Source: an uncultured Clostridia bacterium
GTDB taxonomy: Bacteria; Bacillota; Clostridia; TANB77; UBA1234
Assembly (NCBI GenBank): GCA_947624765.1
Contig: CANQLS010000106.1
Span: 1 to 5,462 of the forward strand
Length of the DNA stretch: 5,462 nt
Direction of reading: 5' to 3'
Part shown: positions 1 to 5,462 of the stretch, piece after piece
Numbering within the stretch: position 1 is the stretch's first letter
Layout of the letters: every line of letters begins with the position of its first letter
Translations under genes and position numbers: made by a program
The notes under the pieces: generated by a model
Seen by the model: only the letters and a program-made list of their open reading frames with translations
Told to the model about the DNA's origin: nothing
Databases searched by the model: none

Positions 1-129
1 TTCCGTTCATTATTCGCTATGACTTTAAATATTTATTCCGAATTATTAATTTTAACTAAAACAAATGTGTGTGTGTGTGTGTGTAGAACCGCAACGGTTT
101 CAGCGTTTCTTATTTTCATTTTCTTCTCC
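1..129. repeat. Direct repeat copy 1, downstream of the pilin-like gene
   Basis: Positions 1-65 match 2300-2364 with a single substitution (c at 56, t at 2355). Positions 85-122 match 2388-2425 exactly. Similarity fades after a short indel around 123-129. Between the two conserved blocks lies a dinucleotide tract of different sequence and length in each copy. The second block contains a small hairpin, AACCG-caa-CGGTT, at 87-99. The copy touches the window edge, so it may extend further left. Both copies have the same orientation and bracket the whole 229-2109 gene, about 2.3 kb apart. No coding role is supported. Confidence 0.9.
66..84. repeat. (TG)n dinucleotide tract inside repeat copy 1
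   Basis: Nine TG units plus a T form a pure dinucleotide tract. The equivalent place in copy 2 (2365-2388) has three TG units followed by nine TA units, four bases longer overall. Such tracts are prone to slipped-strand length change. Here the tract is not in a credible gene, so any effect would be on spacing or DNA structure. Confidence 0.9.
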
Positions 130-182
130 CCCATTTTCGAAATTTCTACTATTATTGTATCAATTTCACGTCAGCATGACAA

Positions 183-219
183 GAGAAAATTTCTCAAAAT
201 AATAACGAAGTATTATTTT
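183..219 (-). terminator. AT-rich hairpins after the pilin-like gene; possible weak terminator
   Basis: Two adjacent inverted repeats lie just past the stop codon of the minus-strand gene. One is a 9-bp all-A/T stem at 196-204 pairing with 211-219 around a 6-base loop. The other is a 13-base palindrome at 183-195 (gagaaa-a-tttctc). Neither has a GC-rich stem followed by a clean T-run, so termination is uncertain. Alternatively the stem-loop is the structure expected downstream of a DGR variable region, which also sits close behind the target gene's stop codon. Confidence 0.3.
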
Positions 220-228
220 ATTCTTTCA

Positions 229-2109
229 TTATAATACTAAAACAATACGGAAACCTGGAACAAATGTATCTCTATTTCCAGAATTATATCGAAAATAAAA
301 TACCCCCATTGATGCCCCATCTGCAAAATCACCACCACGTGTTAAAGCAGGATAAGAACGATATAAAAAATCGGATGTATCTGCATTCCAGGAACCATAA
401 CTTGTATTTCCGTTTTTGGATGTTTCATAAATAGCATCTCCAAATCGATGAGAATTGGCCTCATAATTATCGTTTGAATTGCTTTCATCACCACCACTTG
501 CCTTATACACATTCTTTTCATATGTATTTGGAAAAGCACCAGCGTAATAAAAACCTGTACTAATATCCAAATAGGCAGCCACATATTCCATAGCCGCTCC
601 TGACAGATCATAAATTCCATAGATATTATCCGTTGTACTAGCATGATAACCATTGATATGGTCATATGGATAAAACATTTTTGTAGAACGTTCATATTTA
701 ATTTGAATAGAACCATCTTCATAATATGTTTTTTCCTTTTTATAGCCATCATTAGTTGTATCATCTTTTGTGCTTCCTGCCATCCCTGTTAAAGTCGAAT
801 AATAATTTCCATCTCCTTCACAATAAGAATTATTATATAAGTTCTTATTTCCATACTGGCTCTGTGTTAAATAAGCTACGGCTCCCCATTCACTACTTTT
901 CATCATATGAATGTTACTATTGGTTAATCCATGTTTTTCTGGCATCATCGATGCTTTCTTTGCGATATTAGCAACATCCATATTCCTCCAGCTAGTAACA
1001 TTAGGACGCACTGTAATATACTCTGTTGCATCATTTGCATTTTGGGTCCAGCCATATTGATAACCGATATTCGTACTAATCTTTCCTTCTCCCACAACTG
1101 TCACATCTTCTGTGCTTGTATCTTCAACTAATGCTGTCGTACTACTACTAGGTTCAAATTTTGCTACCCATATTCCATTGATATCATGCTCCCATCCGCC
1201 ATTTGCCGCATTATCTGTAAATGCTGGATGCACGACGAAATCATTCATTTTCCCTGTTGCAGTTCCTATATCAGTCGTATCTGGATAGTTTTCGCTATAT
1301 ACTTTTCCGGTATAATCTTGATTTTGCTGATTGATAAAAACAATATCTATATTTCCTGCTACATTACCTCCATCATGCAAATGCGTGGTAATTTGATAGG
1401 CATATCTCGGAATATATACAAACATCCCTATTACATCATTCTCAAATTCGTCATTAGTAATTACCGTACCTGCCGGTTTTGATAAATATTCATTTCTTAC
1501 ACTTTCTTTTACGGTAATGATATTTGCCCACTGCCTTACGCTTTCACGATAATCATACCAATGGCTATTGATATCTGCAATGACCCAATTTTTCCCCTGA
1601 TAGATGACTGGTATACTTCCATCTGGAACATCTACCGTAATACATTGATGAAGCTTAGCATAGCTAACTTCTTGACCGCCATTTTCTACATCTGATTTTC
1701 CGGTATATAATTTCCCATTATATTCAAAACCGCTTAATATATATACCTCTCCCGTTTGTACATCCAAATACCAACGGCTTGTTCCATACGTTGGCAGTTT
1801 CATTCCTAATGCCTCTTCATTCGTCATTTGATATAATATTTTGTTCTTATACTCTCTTTCCATGCCTCCGGCTAACTCTCGATAAATTTCTTCACTATTT
1901 CTCTTCTCTCCTGCCTTCTTCGCTTCTTCTAATACCGCTGTTCCATACGCTTGGTTAACGGCTTCTTGCACAGCATCTAAATCAGCACAGAACTTTGCAT
2001 ATCTGCTTCTTTCTAAAATGCCAGACACACCATTAATCGTAATAGCTGCTAAAATTATTATTACTATTATTGTTATAATCAACGCAATTAACGAAATTCC
2101 TTTTTTCAT
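229..2109 (-). CDS. Prepilin-like surface protein with C-terminal FGE/C-type-lectin-like domain
   Basis: This is a 626-residue protein. Residues 1-28 form a class III (prepilin-type) signal: a short basic start MKKG, then ISLIALIITI and a hydrophobic helix. The predicted prepilin-peptidase cut is after Gly4. The usual Glu at mature position 5 is Ala, as I recall for many clostridial relatives. Residues 30-105 look like the charged pilin helix, and 110-135 contain short strand-like segments such as WYLDVQTGEVYI. Residues 225-320 carry FVYIPRYAYQI, VVHPAF and GIWVAKFE. Residues 395-626 resemble the sulfatase-modifying-factor/FGE fold: SSEWGAVAYL (405-414), IYDLSGAAMEYVAAYLD (499-515) and RGGDFADGA...GFRIVL at the end. 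The three Cys (41, 157, 430) are outside the C-terminal segment where true FGE has its catalytic pair. This is therefore probably a binding or display fold, not an enzyme. ATG at 2109 is chosen because it places the signal at the N-terminus and has an upstream purine-rich site. The ligand is unknown. Confidence 0.9.
   Translation of the reverse strand: MKKGISLIALIITIIVIIILAAITINGVSGILERSRYAKFCADLDAVQEAVNQAYGTAVLEEAKKAGEKRNSEEIYRELAGGMEREYKNKILYQMTNEEALGMKLPTYGTSRWYLDVQTGEVYILSGFEYNGKLYTGKSDVENGGQEVSYAKLHQCITVDVPDGSIPVIYQGKNWVIADINSHWYDYRESVRQWANIITVKESVRNEYLSKPAGTVITNDEFENDVIGMFVYIPRYAYQITTHLHDGGNVAGNIDIVFINQQNQDYTGKVYSENYPDTTDIGTATGKMNDFVVHPAFTDNAANGGWEHDINGIWVAKFEPSSSTTALVEDTSTEDVTVVGEGKISTNIGYQYGWTQNANDATEYITVRPNVTSWRNMDVANIAKKASMMPEKHGLTNSNIHMMKSSEWGAVAYLTQSQYGNKNLYNNSYCEGDGNYYSTLTGMAGSTKDDTTNDGYKKEKTYYEDGSIQIKYERSTKMFYPYDHINGYHASTTDNIYGIYDLSGAAMEYVAAYLDISTGFYYAGAFPNTYEKNVYKASGGDESNSNDNYEANSHRFGDAIYETSKNGNTSYGSWNADTSDFLYRSYPALTRGGDFADGASMGVFYFRYNSGNRDTFVPGFRIVLVL
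232..342 (-). other. Candidate DGR-like variable region at the C-terminus of the FGE fold
   Basis: This segment encodes residues 590-625, with RGGDFADGA, then GVFYFRYNSGN, and ending GFRIVLVL. The pattern GG..(N)GA..GVF.F...GN.....GFR matches the last strands of C-type-lectin/FGE-fold DGR target proteins, as known from that literature. Many codons at the loop positions are NNT (gat, ttt, tat, aat, tct, gtt), which is what adenine-directed change of AAT codons would give. An AT-rich genome also favours T-ending codons, so this is weak support. No template repeat or reverse transcriptase is in the window. It may simply be an ordinary FGE C-terminus. Confidence 0.4.
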
Positions 2110-2117
2110 GTGTTTTT

Positions 2118-2126
2118 CCCCTTTCC
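2118..2126 (-). promoter_or_regulatory. Ribosome binding site for the pilin-like gene
   Basis: On the minus strand the sequence reads GGAAAGGGG, followed by 8 bases and the ATG at 2109. It is a usable, not perfect, Shine-Dalgarno match and it supports the chosen start. I could not assign a convincing -35/-10 pair for this gene in the upstream region. Confidence 0.6.
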
Positions 2127-2154
2127 TCTTTCAAGAGCAATTGTCGGTATCTTT

Positions 2155-2177
2155 TCGGGCGGCCAATGGCCGACCCC
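2155..2177. repeat. GC-rich palindromic element upstream of the pilin-like gene
   Basis: A perfect 6-bp palindrome, CGGCCA-a-TGGCCG (2160-2172), is extended by two more G:C pairs beyond one mismatch. It forms a GC island in an otherwise AT-rich intergenic region. On the minus strand it reads TAGGGGTCGGCCATTGGCCG. I recall similar TTGTAGGGG..GGCC..GGCC elements as dispersed intergenic repeats in Firmicutes. Its position puts it in or near the leader of the minus-strand gene. There is no T-run, so it is not a standard terminator. Confidence 0.5.
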
Positions 2178-2240
2178 TACAAGTTTTCTCACCATTTTTC
2201 AGCATCGCAAAAAAGTCATAGCAAACAACAAATAGAAAAA

Positions 2241-2314
2241 GTAATTAGTAATAATTAGTCACCAAACTATAGTCAGTGCCAATTATTCATTTTTCACTTT
2301 TCCGTTCATTATTC
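2241..2314. repeat. Short AT-rich repeats and inverted motif between the genes
   Basis: TAATTAGT occurs twice with a 10-base period (2242-2249 and 2252-2259), and ATTATTC occurs at 2282-2288 and 2308-2314. An 11-base motif AAAGTCATAGC (2212-2222) has its exact inverted copy at 2315-2325, inside the direct repeat. These look like relics of small dispersed intergenic repeats; no gene is visible here. Confidence 0.4.
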
Positions 2315-2436
2315 GCTATGACTTTAAATATTTATTCCGAATTATTAATTTTAATTAAAACAAATGTGTGTATATATATATATATATAGAACCGCAACGG
2401 TTTCAGCGTTTCTTATTTTCATTTTTCCTCTTCTCC
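2300..2436. repeat. Direct repeat copy 2, between the divergent genes
   Basis: This is the same element and orientation as 1-129, with the dinucleotide tract changed to TG x3 plus (TA)9 (2365-2388). The small AACCG-caa-CGGTT hairpin lies at 2390-2402. This copy lies upstream of both the minus-strand pilin-like gene and the plus-strand RsiV-like gene. Homologous recombination between the two copies would delete or circularise about 2.3 kb carrying exactly the pilin-like gene. Confidence 0.9.
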
Positions 2437-2483
2437 TTAATCTTTTTATGAAATAATTTTATCAATAGCACTACAAAATATCA

Positions 2484-2510
2484 AGAAAAAATCAAAAAAA
2501 TATTTTTTCT
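2484..2510 (+). other. A-tract hairpin upstream of the RsiV-like gene promoter
   Basis: AGAAAAAAT (2484-2492) pairs perfectly with ATTTTTTCT (2502-2510) around a 9-base loop. The phased A- and T-tracts end about ten bases before the proposed -35 element. They could act as an UP-element-like or curved sequence rather than a terminator, since no plus-strand gene precedes them. Confidence 0.35.
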
Positions 2511-2520
2511 CGACATCTTG

Positions 2521-2549
2521 TTGTTTAATAAAATAATATATGATATAGT
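2521..2549 (+). promoter_or_regulatory. Candidate sigma-A-type promoter for the RsiV-like gene
   Basis: TTGTTT (2521-2526) and TATAGT (2544-2549, five of six to TATAAT) are separated by 17 bases. TGA directly precedes the -10, giving an extended -10 (TGn) motif that offsets the weak -35. Transcription would begin near 2556, about 33 bases before the start codon. An alternative -10, TATGAT, lies at 2539-2544. Confidence 0.5.
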
Positions 2550-2572
2550 AAAAACTAGAGAATAATTTTAGA

Positions 2573-2580
2573 AGAGGAGG
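2573..2580 (+). promoter_or_regulatory. Strong ribosome binding site deciding a TTG start
   Basis: AGAGGAGG is a near-perfect Shine-Dalgarno, placed 8 bases before TTG at 2589. There is no ATG in a comparable position before the membrane segment, so the TTG is the likely true start. Confidence 0.8.
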
Positions 2581-2588
2581 AATTATTA

Positions 2589-3824
2589 TTGAAAAATAAT
2601 ACTTTTAAGCTTTTTATAGGAATGTTTCTTTTTTTAATCATATGCGTTTCGATAACAACCTTTCTCATTTTTCAGGAAAAGGAATCACAACCAGAAGTTG
2701 AAAATCATCATATTCCTACTATAGAACTTTCTGGGACTTACAATGAAAATTCAATTAAAATCCAAGAAATTACAATCCCTGCTAACGAAGATAATGACGT
2801 AGAACTTCATTATTATCAAATCAGTGGATTAAAAGACAAAGCAGTAGAAGATATCGTTAACAACAATATAAAAGCATCAGCTCTTCGAATGTCACAATAT
2901 TACTCTCCTGAAGAATATCAAAATCGAGTTCAATCACAAAACATCATTTCCAATTTTGCTAATGTTCTTTGCTTCAAAACATATGCATCAGCAAATACTC
3001 GTGCAGAAAATAGATACTCGGGAAAAACAGAATATCATGCTTTTAATCTCGTAGATGGTGGCGAGATTAAGTTTCAAGATTTATTTATGGATGATACTGA
3101 TATTATTGCTATTCTATCTTCAGAGATATATGAAGATTTAATATGGGATAGTAAAGAAGATGAATTATCTGAAAATGAAGGTGATTATACTGTTTGGAAT
3201 CGTCTTACGGAAAAAATTGATGAAAATAAATTAGTCGCCAAAGTAAAATATTTATCAGATGCAATTCGTGACGGTACCCTTTCTTTTTACTTCGATCCAC
3301 ACTGCATTCGTACAGAAGACAACATATTTCTATATATCGAGATGGAAAAATACATTTCTGATATTGCCATTTATACTAGATATTTAACAGAAGATTCTAT
3401 TTATGAAGATGATTCTTTGGGTACGAAAGGTCTATTTAATTTTTCTAAGCGTGATACTTCAGATGATTTACTTTTATTAGATTATTTTGGCCCACAAACT
3501 GATAACTTATTTATTGATGGTATCGTTCTGAATTGGGAAAGAAAAGAAAAAGAAAATCCTATCTTTCAACAAGTTTTTCAAGATGTTATTACTAAAGCCA
3601 AAGAAGAGATAGAAAGTGAAATCACATTTGCCAATAGCAATCCTGATAAAAAGATGTATATTAACTTTTCTTATGAAATACAATGGCTTCCTAATTCACA
3701 TTCCGACAGAATCATTGACGTGAAAAAATATTACAAAAAATTTGTAATGGATGCTACTTATTATGACGAAATATTTTTAGATTGCATTGCCAAAAGCTAT
3801 CGAATTGCTACTGAAATGCGGTAA
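2589..3824 (+). CDS. Membrane-anchored RsiV/DUF3298-like protein, N-terminal part of a frameshifted gene
   Basis: The frame gives 411 residues from a TTG start. Residues 6-28 are one membrane segment (FKLFIGMFLFLIICVSITTF), which would anchor an otherwise extracellular protein. Residues 57-135 resemble the DUF4163/PdaC-like part (YYQISGLKDKAVEDIVNNNI), and 147-262 the DUF3298/RsiV-like part (AFNLVDGGEIKFQDLF, DGTLSFYFDPHCI). A second, similar module starts near residue 320 but is cut by the stop at 3822-3824. It continues in the +1 frame (3787-4215). Proteins of this type include the anti-sigma factor RsiV, which binds lysozyme. Here there is no adjacent sigma factor and the N-terminal cytoplasmic stretch is only a few residues, so anti-sigma activity is not supported. 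The gene is probably monocistronic, with its own promoter and terminator. Confidence 0.8.
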   Translation: MKNNTFKLFIGMFLFLIICVSITTFLIFQEKESQPEVENHHIPTIELSGTYNENSIKIQEITIPANEDNDVELHYYQISGLKDKAVEDIVNNNIKASALRMSQYYSPEEYQNRVQSQNIISNFANVLCFKTYASANTRAENRYSGKTEYHAFNLVDGGEIKFQDLFMDDTDIIAILSSEIYEDLIWDSKEDELSENEGDYTVWNRLTEKIDENKLVAKVKYLSDAIRDGTLSFYFDPHCIRTEDNIFLYIEMEKYISDIAIYTRYLTEDSIYEDDSLGTKGLFNFSKRDTSDDLLLLDYFGPQTDNLFIDGIVLNWERKEKENPIFQQVFQDVITKAKEEIESEITFANSNPDKKMYINFSYEIQWLPNSHSDRIIDVKKYYKKFVMDATYYDEIFLDCIAKSYRIATEMR

Positions 3825-4215
3825 TGATATCAGTATTTATTATGAAAGAAATGATTCTGTTGAAGAAACAATAAGCCCTACAACATATTATTATAGCAGA
3901 AAAAATGGTAAAGAAATCAAGGAAATCGCTGATCTATTCATAGAAGGGTATGACTATGAAAACTTTTTCAAAAATGTATATTTGCGACGTATGCTAAACG
4001 CAAAAAGGGCTCCCAAAAATATTCCAGCAGTTACCGATGAAGAATTAGAAATACAATATCAAAATACGAAATTCATTTTTGATGGAATTGGAAATGGAAT
4101 CTATGTATTAAATGATGAATTAGGTGATTATTATTTCGATGAAAAAATTTCTTATGCTAACAGTAAATATGAAATTTTATTTAGTGCTTTTGACCAAGAT
4201 GTCTTAAATATTTAA
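3787..4215 (+). CDS. C-terminal part of the same RsiV-like gene, in the +1 frame
   Basis: The frame has a nominal TTG start and 142 residues. There is no Shine-Dalgarno before 3787, and the start lies inside the preceding frame, so independent translation is doubtful. RKNGKEIKEIADLFIEGYDY matches the layout of VDGGEIKFQDLFMDDTDI in the first module. FIFDGIGNGIYVLNDELGDY parallels the region around FYFDPHCI. The segment is therefore the end of a second DUF3298-like module. Removing one base near 3819-3822 (the cggtaa around the stop) would join the frames into one protein of about 541 residues. It could be a real inactivating mutation, an assembly or sequencing indel, or less likely programmed frameshifting; I see no classic slippery site. 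Confidence 0.6.
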   Translation: MPKAIELLLKCGNDISIYYERNDSVEETISPTTYYYSRKNGKEIKEIADLFIEGYDYENFFKNVYLRRMLNAKRAPKNIPAVTDEELEIQYQNTKFIFDGIGNGIYVLNDELGDYYFDEKISYANSKYEILFSAFDQDVLNI

Positions 4216-4222
4216 TCACAAA

Positions 4223-4273
4223 AAAATCGTGAATCATTGTATGTTAATTATAACAAAAATGATTCACGATTTT
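4223..4273. terminator. Bidirectional intrinsic terminator between convergent genes
   Basis: A perfect 16-bp stem (4223-4238 with 4258-4273) encloses a 19-base loop. It starts 8 bases after the plus-strand stop and ends in TTTT followed by CTTTTC. On the minus strand the stem is followed by a run of seven T. It therefore fits termination of both the RsiV-like gene and the convergent GLUG-repeat gene, whose stop is about 117 bases away. The rest of the gap (4274-4389) shows nothing further. Confidence 0.85.
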
Positions 4274-4389
4274 CTTTTCTCTATTATATTTCATGATGAC
4301 ATTATTTCTACTTCATTTATCAATTATCGATTGGACAAAATCATCAATGAAATTAAAAGATTTTTGACCATCGCTAAAATAAAGAGATT

Positions 4390-5462
4390 TTATTTCCCTT
4401 GTATCCATGTTTTGAAACTGTCAAAATCAGTAATGCTAGATGCTTCTGTGGAATCGATTTTTTCGGCTTGGTCTGTAACATCGGTACCTGGTGTAATTTC
4501 TGTATAGCTAGTTCCATTGTGACCAATTCCTATGTTGATATCATCACTAGCATAATAGTTCTTTTCTAACGTTCCATCATATAGTTGTCCGGCAACACCA
4601 CCAATCACATCGCCACCTATCAATTTTCCTTGATTATAACAGTACTTCGTCATGCCACCTCGATGAAATCCGACAATACCACCAATTTCATCGATAACAT
4701 TATCAACCTGCATCACTTCCACTGTCCCACTATTATAACAATACTCTATATTGCCGTTTCCTTGGGCTACAATACCACCCGCAGCATTCACAGTAGAAGT
4801 ACCACCTGTTAATTTTACCGATCCAACATTCATACAATCAGTTACGGTACCATACGCTCTTCCTGCAATACCGCCAACTACGCTTACTTCTGCTATGATT
4901 TCACCCGAATTACTACAATTCTGAACTGTTCCTGCATCTTGAAGTCCGATAATGCCTCCACCAAACAAACCAGAATTAGCCCAGCCCTCTCGGTATTGAG
5001 CGTCTACTTTTCCAGAATTTGTACAGTTATTTACCAAACCAGCACCCATTCCTCCTACGATACCGCCAATTTGTTGTCCACCTACCCACAGATCAGCTGT
5101 ATTACTACAATTTTCTATTATTCCATCATTCATTTGACCACAAATTCCGCCAACTTGTTGTCTGTGGTTACTAAGCTGATTCAACCATCCTAGAAACCAA
5201 TTTTCTTCTGTATCCGACCATAGTGTACCATAATTTTGGCAATTTCTAATAGCAGAGGTATCTCTCAAAACAGCAACGATACCTCCTGTTGCTAAATACG
5301 AACAACTAACATCTCCATAATTTTGACAGTGATTAACTTCTCCATTGCTGTCTAAAGTTCCAACAATGCCTCCTCCATATCTCATGCCGCAACGAACTTC
5401 TCCAGTATTTACACATTCATCTAATGTTGAACTAGCTGCTCTTCCTACCAAGCCACCACCTT
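4390..5462 (-). CDS. GLUG-repeat surface protein, C-terminal part (5' end outside window)
   Basis: 356 complete residues are visible; the frame is still open at the window edge, reading GGGLVGRA, so the TTG at 5451 is an internal Leu, not a start. About ten repeats of 25-45 residues follow the pattern GGIVG........NCxNxG.V, the GLUG motif of secreted or surface beta-helix-like proteins. Examples are GGGIVGTL, VGGICGQM, IGGIVGGM, GGGIIGLQ, VGGIAGRA and IGGIVGFH. Nine repeats carry one Cys at the same place (ECVNTG, HCQNYG, NCQNYG, NCSNTA, NCTNSG, NCSNSG, DCMNVG, YCYNSG, YCYNQG). The last repeat has KNYYAS instead. A repeat-free tail of about 55 residues ends FDSFKTWIQGK, with no LPXTG anchor or C-terminal membrane segment, so any anchor is probably N-terminal. 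The likely role is adhesin or scaffold; the ligand is unknown. Confidence 0.85.
   Translation of the reverse strand, partial: GGGLVGRAASSTLDECVNTGEVRCGMRYGGGIVGTLDSNGEVNHCQNYGDVSCSYLATGGIVAVLRDTSAIRNCQNYGTLWSDTEENWFLGWLNQLSNHRQQVGGICGQMNDGIIENCSNTADLWVGGQQIGGIVGGMGAGLVNNCTNSGKVDAQYREGWANSGLFGGGIIGLQDAGTVQNCSNSGEIIAEVSVVGGIAGRAYGTVTDCMNVGSVKLTGGTSTVNAAGGIVAQGNGNIEYCYNSGTVEVMQVDNVIDEIGGIVGFHRGGMTKYCYNQGKLIGGDVIGGVAGQLYDGTLEKNYYASDDINIGIGHNGTSYTEITPGTDVTDQAEKIDSTEASSITDFDSFKTWIQGK

Noticed and set aside
19..234. Plus-strand 71-residue reading frame starting in repeat copy 1
   Set aside because: No ribosome binding site, it runs through the TG tract (VCVCVC), and the same start in copy 2 stops after 23 codons inside the TA tract. 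It is not a conserved gene.
342..764. Minus-strand 140-residue frame inside the pilin-like gene
   Set aside because: It is an out-of-frame shadow of 229-2109, rich in Met and Ile with no domain pattern.
756..1482. Plus-strand frames antisense to the pilin-like gene
   Set aside because: They have odd composition, no ribosome binding sites and lie opposite a well-supported gene.
229..2109. Active formylglycine-generating enzyme
   Set aside because: The C-terminal segment lacks the catalytic Cys pair and the protein carries a prepilin-type export signal, so only the fold is suggested.
1..2436. Integron-type cassette with attC sites at the direct repeats
   Set aside because: I could not find the paired GTTRRRY/RYYYAAC core sites and there is no integrase in the window.
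1..2436. CRISPR array
   Set aside because: There are only two long repeat copies, 2.3 kb apart, with a gene between them and no short regular spacers.
4229..5193. Plus-strand frames opposite the GLUG-repeat gene and terminator
   Set aside because: The first overlaps the terminator arm, and all are low-complexity antisense shadows of the repeat protein.

Overview
This AT-rich window (with T-ending codon preference and strong AGGAGG-type ribosome binding sites) looks like a low-GC Gram-positive bacterium. The style fits uncultured gut-type Clostridia or related Firmicutes: a prepilin-like signal joined to a sulfatase-modifying-factor (FGE) fold, an RsiV-like membrane-anchored protein, and a GLUG-repeat surface protein. 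Family names are recalled from sequence patterns; no search was run.

Layout. Positions 1-129 hold the first copy of a ~130 bp direct repeat. A minus-strand gene (229-2109) encodes a 626-residue surface protein with a type IV pilin-like N-terminus and a C-terminal FGE/C-type-lectin-like domain. The last ~37 residues of that domain resemble the variable region of diversity-generating retroelement (DGR) targets. Its upstream intergenic region (2110-2588) holds a GC-rich palindrome, short AT repeats, the second copy of the direct repeat (2300-2436), an A-tract hairpin and a plausible promoter.

That promoter drives a plus-strand gene (2589-4215) for a membrane-anchored protein with two RsiV/DUF3298-like modules. 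The gene is split by a +1 frameshift near 3787-3824, so it appears as two overlapping reading frames. A perfect 16-bp stem (4223-4273) lies between it and a convergent minus-strand gene and probably terminates both. That last gene (4390-5462) is the C-terminal part of a GLUG-repeat protein whose N-terminus is beyond the window edge.

How it fits together. All three products look exported or surface-exposed, so this is best read as a cell-surface region. The most interesting signal is the pilin-anchored FGE-fold protein, with its DGR-like C-terminus, bracketed by direct repeats. This suggests a duplicable, excisable or diversified surface-protein cassette. No reverse transcriptase, template repeat, recombinase, tRNA, rRNA or CRISPR array is visible here, so the DGR and cassette ideas remain inference.
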